This document shows, piece after piece, positions 50,542 to 58,953 of a stretch of DNA of 64,000 nucleotides. This stretch comes from Cristatella mucedo (lineage: Eukaryota > Bryozoa > Phylactolaemata > Cristatellidae). The number at the start of each line of letters is the position of its first letter. The first letter of the stretch is position 1. The stretch is taken from NCBI GenBank assembly GCA_009760855.2, contig WPIO01000002.1, forward strand, positions 9,511,001 to 9,575,000, in the 5' to 3' direction. The translations under genes were made by a program, and so were the position numbers. The notes beneath the pieces are model-generated. The model was given only the letters and a program-made list of their open reading frames with translations. It did not search any database and had not been told where the DNA came from.

Positions 50542-50560
50542 TTCCTATATAAAGTTTAAG
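50542..50560 (-). promoter_or_regulatory. Extended TATATAG start motif
   Basis: The sense strand has CTTAAACTTTATATAGGA six bases before the ATG of copy 2. The same extended block precedes copy 4, and a near-match precedes copy 3. Confidence 0.6.
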
Positions 50561-50588
50561 ATTGTTTAATAGAATCTAATTTTCGAGC

Positions 50589-50816
50589 CTAATCTTCTAA
50601 TTTCATCATTGATTTATCAATACTTTCATAATGATTAGTAATAACAAGAAGCGTGTCAATAAATATTGGGTCTAATTCTTTTAACATTTTATAAGATTTA
50701 AAATTAACAACAGATTCAGGCCCGTGCCATCCTAACAGACGAAAACAAATTGAAAGCATTCTTTTACGAGCATCACAATTCCCAAGAACCTTTTCAAACT
50801 TTTCATCAAAATCCAT
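50589..50816 (-). CDS. Small paralogous module protein, copy 3 (diverged)
   Basis: A 75-residue protein from ATG 50,816. It begins MDFDEKFEKVL, closely matching the start of the copy at 52,201 (MEFDEKIENIL), and keeps a LKELDPIFIDTLLVI segment. The usual ICDA is replaced by ITNH, so it is the most diverged member at the C-terminal signature. It is intact as assembled. The function is unknown. Confidence 0.65.
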   Translation of the reverse strand: MDFDEKFEKVLGNCDARKRMLSICFRLLGWHGPESVVNFKSYKMLKELDPIFIDTLLVITNHYESIDKSMMKLED

Positions 50817-50835
50817 TTCCTATATAAGATTTAAG
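50817..50835 (-). promoter_or_regulatory. Extended TATATAG start motif
   Basis: The sense strand reads CTTAAATCTTATATAGGA and runs directly into the start of copy 3. About 110 bases of AT-rich spacer without a gene follow, up to copy 4. Confidence 0.6.
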
Positions 50836-50950
50836 AATTGTTTAATTGATTTTTTTTACATTTAACACAAATATCTAAAAATTAAAGAAATAAATTAAGC
50901 ATATTGTTTTTGCACCAAATGGAAAAATTGAACGTAATTAGATTTTGCTT

Positions 50951-51463
50951 CTAAATATTCCATTTTACTTTTCTACATGTATCAAGTGCATCACAAATAT
51001 CTAAAAGGTCGGAAATTCTTGAATCATCTAATCCATAAAGACTCTTATAAAAATCTGAAGGAATGATGTTAATAGTGTTAAAGCCAAACATAACTTTTCC
51101 AACTTCTAAAGCATCACTGCAACAAAGAATTCTTGAAATGTTTTCATAAATCTTTTCCACCTCTTCTTTAGCTCCATCCCTTATCATATTAATATTTCCA
51201 AAAAGACTATATTTACGTCTCAAACCTTCAATGAGTTTTTCATATTTTGATTCTTCTTTCAAATGTTCCATCTTTTTTCTTTTACATATATCATTTGCAT
51301 CACAAATCTGTAAAAGAACAGAAAATTTTGAATCATCTAATAAATAAATACTCCTGCGAAGCTCTTTGCTAGCATAAGAAGCCATCTTTGAAAAACTACA
51401 AAATACTCTCGACATCGCTTGAGCACAGTCACAATCAAGAATCCTCGAAAATTTTTGATCCAT
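50951..51463 (-). CDS. Two-module member of the small paralog family, copy 4
   Basis: A 170-residue protein from ATG 51,463 that holds the family module twice. Module 1 has SRIL at residues 6-9 and LDDSKFSVLLQICDAND at about 42-58. Module 2 has SRIL at 110-113 and LDDSRISDLLDICDALD at about 145-161. A charged linker at 63-105 separates them. The two modules resemble each other as well as the single-module neighbours, which supports internal duplication or fusion of adjacent genes. The function is unknown. This entry gives the clearest view of the module boundaries, at about 60 residues each. Confidence 0.75.
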   Translation of the reverse strand: MDQKFSRILDCDCAQAMSRVFCSFSKMASYASKELRRSIYLLDDSKFSVLLQICDANDICKRKKMEHLKEESKYEKLIEGLRRKYSLFGNINMIRDGAKEEVEKIYENISRILCCSDALEVGKVMFGFNTINIIPSDFYKSLYGLDDSRISDLLDICDALDTCRKVKWNI

Positions 51464-51465
51464 CT

Positions 51466-51485
51466 TTCCTATATAAAGTTTAAGA
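51466..51485 (-). promoter_or_regulatory. Extended TATATAG start motif
   Basis: CTTAAACTTTATATAGGA lies immediately upstream of copy 4, identical in its core to the block before copy 2. Confidence 0.6.
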
Positions 51486-51499
51486 AATGGTTAATTCAA

Positions 51500-51772
51500 T
51501 TAATTTGTACTCCTGTTTTTTGTTTTTGGGGTTTTTGATTTCTTTGTTGCTTCTTCAAGCATTTCATTTATCTTACCTCTACATTCCATTAGTTTATCAG
51601 AAGCTTCACAGATTTCTATAAGAACACTAACAAACGAACTGTCTAAATCTGGAATAAGTTTATCAAGAGAGTATATAATTATACGTTGATCATTTCCTTT
51701 TAGTTTTTGAAGACAGATCTTTACAGCCATATCTCTGGATTGTTCACAGCTTAGAATTCTCGAGACGTCCAT
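51500..51772 (-). CDS. Small paralogous module protein, copy 5
   Basis: A 90-residue protein from ATG 51,772. SRIL is at residues 4-7, KICLQKL at about 18-24, and LDSSFVSVLIEICEASDK at about 43-60. A Lys/Thr-rich basic tail of about 17 residues is unique to this copy. It is intact, preceded by the shared motif, and lies 24 bases downstream of the acidic gene. The function is unknown. Confidence 0.7.
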   Translation of the reverse strand: MDVSRILSCEQSRDMAVKICLQKLKGNDQRIIIYSLDKLIPDLDSSFVSVLIEICEASDKLMECRGKINEMLEEATKKSKTPKTKNRSTN

Positions 51773-51785
51773 TTCTATATAAGTA
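51773..51785 (-). promoter_or_regulatory. TATATAG-type start motif
   Basis: The sense strand reads CTTATATAGAAATGG at the start of copy 5. Confidence 0.55.
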
Positions 51786-51796
51786 GAAATATTTTT

Positions 51797-52081
51797 TTAT
51801 AATTCATTTTCTTCATTTACATAATCACTTCGAAATGGAGGTATATCATCAGCTTCAGTGTAAAAAGTAAAGTCGTCTTCAGCAGACTCAAACCCAGATT
51901 CGGATTCAGATTCGGATTCGGATTCGGATTCGGATTCGGATTTGGATTCGGATTCGGATTGGGATTCAGGTATGTAATCAGGATCTTCAGATTCTGTATC
52001 TGATATTGACTCCATATCTGAAATACTTATATCCATAGAGCTTTCTTCAACTTTTAAAAACTCTGGATTTTCGTTTTCCAT
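51797..52081 (-). CDS. Acidic Ser/Glu-repeat protein
   Basis: A 94-residue protein from ATG 52,081, very rich in Ser, Glu and Asp. The central residues (about 40-62) are an SE-dipeptide run encoded by a tandem GATTCG-type hexamer on the plus strand (about 51,896 to 51,975). It contains no Cys and is probably disordered. Acidic SE-rich proteins can act as DNA mimics, as phosphorylation targets or as activation domains; none of these can be chosen from sequence. The hexamer is prone to length change. Its start carries the shared TATAG motif, and the neighbouring genes on both sides are members of the small paralog family. Confidence 0.65.
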   Translation of the reverse strand: MENENPEFLKVEESSMDISISDMESISDTESEDPDYIPESQSESESKSESESESESESESESGFESAEDDFTFYTEADDIPPFRSDYVNEENEL

Positions 52082-52093
52082 TTCTATAATAAC
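52082..52093 (-). promoter_or_regulatory. TATAG-type start motif
   Basis: The sense strand reads TTATTATAGAAATGG at the acidic-protein start. The 107 bases beyond it, up to 52,200, hold no gene. Confidence 0.5.
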
Positions 52094-52200
52094 GAAATTA
52101 TTTTGTTAATATATTATTAATTTCTTTACTCTTTCGTTTAGGTATTTATACTAGTATCATAAAAATTAATATAATGATATATTTCCACCGACTTGTCTAG

Positions 52201-52464
52201 TTAGGTGTTTAAATTTATGTTTGTTGTTGAAATGAAAAAGTGTTTGATATGTCCTGAGTCAACTAACCTTTGTTTACATTTTATAATCTCCAAAATAATG
52301 TCAATAGTTGGCAAGTCAAATTCTCTAAAAAATTCATAAACTTCTGACCTATGAAATGAAGATTTATTATAACAGTTTAATTTTTGCTGACAGATACAAA
52401 CAACTTCATATCCTACGTAGTTATTAGAATTAAGAATATTTTCAATTTTTTCATCAAACTCCAT
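52201..52464 (-). CDS. Small paralogous module protein, copy 6
   Basis: An 87-residue protein. I choose ATG 52,464 over upstream non-ATG starts because MEFDEKIENIL then aligns with MDFDEKFEKVL of copy 3. VCICQQKL at about 22-29 and LPTIDIILEIIKCKQR at about 51-66 match the family pattern, though ICDA is not kept. The upstream sequence is TTGTATACAAAAAAATG, a weak form of the shared motif. The gene lies about 26 bases downstream of the polymerase remnant's end, on the same strand. Confidence 0.65.
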   Translation of the reverse strand: MEFDEKIENILNSNNYVGYEVVCICQQKLNCYNKSSFHRSEVYEFFREFDLPTIDIILEIIKCKQRLVDSGHIKHFFISTTNINLNT

Positions 52465-52490
52465 TTTTTTGTATACAAGTATAAATTTTG

Positions 52491-55400
52491 TTAAATGCAT
52501 TTATCACAGTGACCTGGATTAGTACCTTCACTCAAAGCTTTATCAATCTTATAATGTCCATAAGCATAACTACAACAGCCGCAGTCTAACCAGTAACGTT
52601 TTGATTCAAATGCTGATAGTGCTCTTTTCTTAAGATTCTTTGTAATAATATTGTGTTTACTTTGTGTCATACGGTAGAAATCTCTATCAAGTGTCTCATC
52701 AAAGTCTTTGGTATCAAGATCACCAGCGTAAATTTCATTTTCTCTAGATAGACATTGAATGTATTCACTATGTGTTATCTTTGAATTCCTTATTACTTCT
52801 TTTGGAACACCCTTTGCTTTCATAATTGGTCTAATAGAAGAAGCAGAATATAATTTTGGTCTTAAAGCAATAAATTCATCAATCCTTGCACCATCCATTT
52901 CATCTTTGAACTTACCAAACGTCTTTATGAAACCAATCTTTAATATCAAACATCTCTTTCTCAAAGTTTTGCTTTTAATATCAACAACTAATGAATCAGT
53001 ATCAGTGTATAATAAACTTAGTCTATCATTAAACTTAGCCTTCAATGTGTCATAGTAAAACCTTTGCATGTGTAATTTTGATAAATCAAGAATTGCAACA
53101 CCTATAAACATTGGTTTGTTTAGAAGTGTAGTCTTTCTTGAATGTTCAAAACCAACTAGACTTTTATCAAAGCATCTAATTTCTTTAAGTATAGGATCTC
53201 TCATTAGTTTATTATACAATGAATCACTCTTATCAGTCCCTGTATTTACTAATCTAACACACGTTCTGTTTTCTACGTTCTCACACGTCTTTCCAAAGAT
53301 TTGACACATAAAACCTTTATATAGATTTCTTTTGAAACTATCGCCTTTACGTTCAAATTCAATCTTTTTCTCTGCACATATATCAATGAATGGTTTTTCC
53401 CAAGGTTCTTGACTGAATTTATATACTTTATGTATTTTAGTTGGAATCAAACCTTTACTAACAACAAATTGAAAGTACCTGTAATGTGCTAAATAATTAG
53501 TTTTATTATTAAAATCGCAAATCAACTTTGGCACGGTACTCGGACCAGATCACAACTTTTGGTGGTATCTTGAAAACTCAGAAGTATCAACAACCCTACT
53601 TTCAGGACAAAGTGGATAATCATTATGTAAATCATGTAATTTCTTTGGATACTCTAAATCACATAAGACAAATATTCCTGCTTCAGAATCTTCAGGTAGT
53701 GACATTATTTTTTCAAGTGGCCAATTACTTCCATCATCTTCAATAGGTTCTGAAATAGGTAAGTGCCACATCATAACAGTTAGATATAAACTTTTTGCGT
53801 CCCAATACATAATATGATTATTGTCACTAGCCTTACAAAGTCTTTTACTGACTTGACAGACACCACCTCTTATTGATTCTTAAAACTTTTGATATAGTTG
53901 TAAGTCTCCTTCCTTTTTACCTAATAAATTTATATTACATTTGGTGTAAAACTAGGTACAAGACCATGCATAATGTGGTGCAGATAGATAATGAGCAGGA
54001 TCAAGTTTAAACAATTCAATAAAACTGTTTCTATATGCTTCATAGCAATCAGCAAGAAGTGTGACGTCTGCATATAGATAAATATCATGGTAATCTCCTA
54101 AATCTTTCATGTTAAAAAGTTTGAATACATTTAGCGCATGTTCACAGTCTTCAGTAGTAATACCTCTATCAAAAGTAAGTTTACTGTTGAATGCTTTGAT
54201 CTCTGGAATTTTGTTCTCATTAAATTTATCAAAAGAATCCATATACTCGTAAGGATAAACTCGTTTTCTTGTTATAGCATCTTTGAGAACATTAACATCA
54301 ATGTCTTGATATAATGTTTTAAAGACACCAATTGTAATGTCAAAGTTTGAATTTGCTTTCTTTAATGAAGTAACAATATCACTTAAACCATTATTCATAA
54401 AATTAATAAAATTAAGAATCTTTAAACTCAAAATTCTCAAATGACATTGACATATAGTTCTCCATATTATGTGCAACAGGCTTACAATCAAGACCAAATG
54501 CTGACATTCCTCTTACAATCAAATGAGAATCATATCCTTTCAAGTTGTGAATAAAGATTGGAAGTTTCCAGCTAATTTTTTTGAATCTGACGAGTGAATT
54601 ACAATGTTTATGTGCTGCTCCTCTAAACTTACCTGTAAAATGGCAATGATCTCTTACTTTAAACTTTCCATTTACATCGTTAATTCTTTTGTGCAAATCC
54701 AACATTTTGTAGAATCTTTAAATTGCTTATGAGTATCAGAATCAAAAAATAATAGGTGCTTCAACTTGATTTAATAGCTTATTTTTTAATTCGTTAGAAG
54801 TATTAATTATAAATTATAATAGTAGTTCAACACAATCCTTCCCTCTGTTTAAAAACTTATCTATAACATTTCCATTAATATCAACAATATTAGCACATGA
54901 ACCACATGGGACTTGTAACATATTAGTACATGTATTACTACATTTACCCGTTGTTAATTTACTATTACAATAAGTTGGATTGATATTGTTAGATACTATA
55001 CTTTCATAACAAACATCACATGTCTTTACATTCAAACTCTCAAAATCTGCATAACAAACGTATGGAGACTTTATTAGTTTTTCATGATCACTAAAACTTA
55101 AAAGTGTAGTATCTTTTGTTCGCCCTGTTTTCTTATTCTCAACAATACCAGGCATTTTTAATTTGGAATAACTAGAGTTAATACCTTTGCATGAATCTAA
55201 GTGATTCTGAAAATCTACATTCGAAAATAATTTGTCAATACACCTATGACAATAGAATACTGATCCTCCTTTATTAGATGTTCTACAGAGGCCACTGAAA
55301 TTCTTTATCAACACATAATGACTTTTTTGGATTCACTTATTAATAGAAGATCAATATGTCTACCTGGAATCTCCAATTTTCTTGATACAATCCTTAGAGG

Positions 55401-56205
55401 ATATACACCAGATTTGTCATTATATTCGTACTAACATTAGATAGCTTACCCCCAGTTTTTTAACATCAATTACTTTGAGGGGCCATTCAAGTTGTGAAAT
55501 AGCTTCATTTAGTCCTTGATAATTACTTCTGAATATATTAATTAAATCAATCTATCTCTCTGGATGTACACTTACAGGATTTAGGAATCTTAATACACAC
55601 CATAAAGCACAATATGTGTCTTCATTCTTTATATTAATACAGCATCGCTTCTTTGCTAAACCCGTCGGTAGTGCTAAATAAGACGAACCAGCTCTAATAA
55701 TATATTTACTAACATTAATCTCAGGACGTTTTACACCTATTAGTCTCCAACCAGAACCAGGATTCTTGTCAATCATTTTATCTATTGATTCCTTTAAAGA
55801 TTTTAATTGGTCTTTAATAATATTAGTATAATCAGATCTTTTAACAACTGCAACTAACTTAGAACCTATTACAACACTATGTGAATGTGAGTCAGTTTGA
55901 GTGTGATATGAATGAATTGATATTTTTGTTTGTAATTTAAATGAAGAAAATCTAGTTGTTACTTCTTTTAAAACATTGTTGTAACTCAGTATTATACTAT
56001 TAAAAAAATCATCAACTTCAATTGCTAGATAGTCTCTTCCTTTAAGAATATATCTTTTATGTTTTCCACTTGCTCCAACAAAATCTAATTTAAACTTATG
56101 AAGCCTAGAAGTAATACTTTTACTTGGAGTTATGTCATCAATATTCATTAGTCTTCTTGATTCAGTGTAAAAAGAGTTTCCCTTTTGAGGACTTCTTCGA
56201 TACAT
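52491..56205 (-). pseudogene. Protein-primed family B DNA polymerase (Polinton type), many breaks
   Basis: About 1,240 codons from ATG 56,205, the usual size of a Polinton PolB. Exonuclease motifs are YADFES (near 55,047), FIHNLKGYDSH (near 54,540) and YADVTLLAD (near 54,068). A CWIC-DHCH zinc-type pair flanks 54,700 to 54,640. Polymerase motif A is YWDAKSLY (near 53,807) and motif C is YTDTDSL (near 53,003). Motif B near 53,303 reads CQIFGKT where an Asn-containing NNxxFGKT is expected. Breaks are in-frame stops at 55,552 (TAG), 54,814 (TAA), 53,952 (TAG), 53,880 (TAA) and 53,550 (TGA), plus frame changes near 55,425, 55,322 (A6 run), 54,744, 54,700 and 54,418. It would have copied the element from a terminal-protein primer; this copy cannot. 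It has no TATATAG start motif. Confidence 0.93.
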
Positions 56206-56258
56206 CTGTACTAAGTAAATTTATGTTCAAATAAAAAATCATAGGACAAAAGTTTTAG

Positions 56259-56379
56259 TGTTGTAGTAAAAGTACATAATTTGGACTAATTCCCTTTTTA
56301 GGACTTCGAATGTGAACGTAGTGAACATGAGATGTCCTAAAAAGGGAATTGGTCCAAAAAGGGTACTTTTACTACAACA
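56259..56379. repeat. Long inverted repeat (hairpin) next to the element's end
   Basis: The left arm (56,259 to 56,304) and right arm (56,334 to 56,379) are inverted copies with a few mismatches. The shared parts are TGTTGTAGTAAAAGTAC and TTTGGAC-AATTCCCTTTTTAGGAC-like segments, around a 29-base loop. It lies just upstream of the polymerase start and near the drop in AT content. It could be part of a terminal inverted repeat, a foldback element, or a regulatory or replication structure. No matching copy is visible at the satellite side of the element. Confidence 0.75.
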
Positions 56380-56459
56380 TCGGGACCAGATGAATGTCTT
56401 GAATCTGCTCTGTGGGTTAGAAATAGTTTCATTAGTCAATTGACACATACAATATGACA

Positions 56460-57094
56460 ACGATCATCCGAGCTCACGTTGCGCTTGCAAAAACTATCCC
56501 TCAGAGTCACGGGATAGACTTATTAAGTTAAGTTCTCTTCCGCTAATAAAAGCTGTGAGTCGTCAGTAGCCGTCACCACTTCGAAGTTACCAGTTAGCAG
56601 TTCAAAGCTTTACAGTCGGTGTCCTACGAAGAGCAAGGAAGCAGTATTATCAAGGAGCAGCATTGTTCTTTTAACCCGAGAAATAGTTTACAGGGATCGA
56701 CGCAGCCCTATCAAAGCCACTTGCTCAACTAGACAGCTGCTCTGCATTATTGTAGCAAAACCCAATTTGCACAGCTCAAAGTAATTAGCCGCATCTGGCT
56801 GCCCAGAAATGACAGCCACTAAACGTAAAAACAGTTGGTTTAGCCAGTGCTTTAGGTGCTCCCATGACCAAGGTCAAGGTTAATGCATTTGCCGACCGAG
56901 GTTGTGGGCTCGAGCGTCGTGGCGTATGCGTAGCCCCCGAATAGAGAAAAAGTTTTCTTAGGACGATATATACACGAATTATATTTTCTTTAATTATATT
57001 AGGGAGCTAACGAGCAATTAAATTGTCACAAATTGTTGTCATTATTTTTTCATCATGAAGTTTCGTCTGATTTAAATATGCAAGAAATTTATAT
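56460..57094. other. Element-to-host transition, no gene seen
   Basis: Base composition changes from strongly AT-rich to mixed and GC-rich around 56,390 to 56,480, which I take as the right edge of the viral element. No coding frame, target-site duplication or RNA gene could be identified. Confidence 0.5.
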
Positions 57095-57095
57095 T

Positions 57096-57127
<32 letters not shown>

Positions 57128-57150
57128 TGCGTGCGTGTGTGTGTGTGTGC
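57096..57150. repeat. GT / GCGT microsatellite
   Basis: A (GT)n run passes into (GCGT)n and back to (GT)n. The short open frames across it on both strands are repeat artefacts. Confidence 0.95.
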
Positions 57151-57740
57151 ATATACGGAGACTCGCTGCTTGGTGCTTGCGGGGAAAGTCATCTGACGCA
57201 GTAGTCACACCTTACTTTTCTTTTCCGCCGTGACCTATTTACATGGATCATCTTTTTCACGAATTAGAAAGTTACTTAGCTTTCACATGCATATGTACCT
57301 ATGATCAAATTCACTTTCAAGAGCTAATTTTTTTACAAAAAAATATCCCATACTATAGCAATTAGTTGCTTAAGCTTGCGAAAAGATTATTTGGCGGATT
57401 CAAAATCTCATGAAAGCGAGTGGTGTGAAAGAGGCTATATTTAGGCAGGAGCTCGTCGCGAAAAAGACTGCCTCAGGCACCACGATTTGATGCTGATTCT
57501 GACAGAAGCCAGCTTAGAAGAGTAGACAGCCCTTGATTTTCTGAAGTCCCCTACAGATGAGTCTACTCTCGAGAGCGTGGCTAAGCGCTCGCCGTTGTAG
57601 CTCTTTGCAAATGTTCTGCTTGCTGAATTGCTCTTGAAACGGGAACTTGTCAGTCGCACTTCATCAGATACTTCGCGAGTTTCTTGGTCTTAGCCCTTGA
57701 GAGAGGTCCGCGCCCAGTCGAGGCTAGACTCCCGCGGTTA
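57151..57740. other. Non-coding host-like DNA
   Basis: Mixed-composition sequence with only short chance open frames; I see no supported gene. Confidence 0.5.
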
Positions 57741-57744
57741 TTAG

Positions 57745-57890
57745 CGGGGGTCACCCGCTCTCAGCCTCGACTTCGGGCTCAACAGTTCACACAAATAGGT
57801 AGTTTTGCTTTGCTGCACAATTATGCTGCAGGAAGTATCATTCTCCTTACAGAAAGTAGAACAGGCAGCGGGAGCGCGAATCGAGGTCAC
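57745..57890 (-). CDS. Possible PAN/apple-type exon fragment
   Basis: An open minus-strand stretch encodes a cysteine pattern C-x3-C-x6-C-x11-C within about 35 residues (starting ACSTFC and ending YLCELL). This resembles the core of PAN/apple domains in extracellular animal proteins. A possible splice acceptor (GTGTGGCAG followed by GTGACC) would start the exon near 57,890. The exon end and the rest of the gene are not visible. It may be a single exon of an intron-containing gene, a relic, or chance. Confidence is low because only one short cysteine pattern supports it. Confidence 0.25.
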
Positions 57891-58750
57891 CTGCCACACG
57901 ATGGGGTCACTGCCACACGTTTTTAGCCCGCCGGCCCTTCCCGTCGAGAAATATCCTGTGGCAGCGTCGAATTTTCGCCGCTTGGCGAGCCTCTTCAGCG
58001 CCACCTAGCGCATGTGCATCGCGGTGTAGCTGACTTCAGCCTACCTCTAGACGAAAAGCCTGAAGAGCGTCCGTGTCTGGATAGCACGTGTCCGGACTTG
58101 CGACCGGAGTGGAACGACAGCGGCTAAGACTGAACTCGTCGCATTGAGCGCACGACGAGCGTGCAGCGTGCGAAATACGAGACACGCTCGGAGCTAAGCG
58201 GATCGAGCAGCAGACGTACGCGGCAGACTCTCGACGCAGGCCGCCATTGACGAAACGTAACTTCACATTACCGGAGTGCGGCGAGCGCGTGACTGCATCG
58301 CCTACGTAGCCACGCGAAGCCATCGCGACACGAAAATCGTGTCCGCCCCAATTCAAAAATGGGCGCTCGCCAGGTAAGCTTATACGAGCAGTCCACTATT
58401 TACGAAGGACCGACAAGCTGCCTACCGAATTCGTGAGAACGCACACGCTCACCCGGAGGCCTCTTTGAAACCAGGTAAAACGAAATGAGTACGTCCGTTT
58501 GGAAAGCCCGAAGCTGCGTGCTTCCACTGCGCAGCTTCCGGCTTGCTCGCTTAGCCACGAGTGTCACAAAAGAACAGGGCAGTGGCCGCCCTCTGTAGGG
58601 ACCACCTGGAGCGGCTTTTGTGGTTTGATTCACGCACGGACAGGCACGCCTGCCGATGACACCCACCACAACCAGTTCAATGCACGACGCACGGAGCAGA
58701 GGGAAGCCCGACTCCCTTCTCCCCTCTCTCTCCCACTCCAGTCTCCTCTC
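57891..58750. other. GC-rich host-like DNA, no convincing gene
   Basis: Short overlapping open frames on both strands are typical of GC-rich non-coding DNA. The one noteworthy signal is an ATG at about 58,358 followed after 15 bases by CAG-GTAAGC, a good splice-donor match, which could mark a tiny first coding exon on the plus strand. Confidence 0.4.
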
Positions 58751-58752
58751 CT

Positions 58753-58953
58753 CGACCACGGCTGTGCACTGGCCGAGCTCGATGATTAATCCGAGGCGGA
58801 CCACAGCTGTGCACCGGCCGACCTTGATGGTGAATCCACCAACTGTTCACCAGCGGGTTACCGGCCTGTGTCCACGCCACATCAGAAGCGGACCGCAGCT
58901 GTGCACCACCCCTCTCGACGATGGTCCCAGCAGCTGTTCACCAGCGGTTTAGC
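58753..58953. repeat. Diverged tandem repeat
   Basis: Three imperfect copies begin CGACCACGGCTGTGCAC (58,753), CGGACCACAGCTGTGCAC (about 58,796) and CGGACCGCAGCTGTGCAC (about 58,888). The last two also share CTGTTCACCAGCGG near their ends. Confidence 0.6.

Noticed and set aside
52759-53304. Plus-strand frames across the polymerase region
   Set aside because: The minus strand carries clear polymerase motifs; these are antisense shadows.
47725-56205. Alternative genetic code (TAA/TAG read as an amino acid)
   Set aside because: TAA also ends the intact neighbouring genes, breaks include TGA and frameshifts, and simple decay explains all of them.
56239-56460. Minus-strand 73-codon frame at the element edge
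   Set aside because: It runs through the inverted repeat and shows no protein-like features.
57007-57233. His/Thr/Arg and Cys/Val repeat proteins
   Set aside because: They are translations of the GT/GCGT microsatellite.
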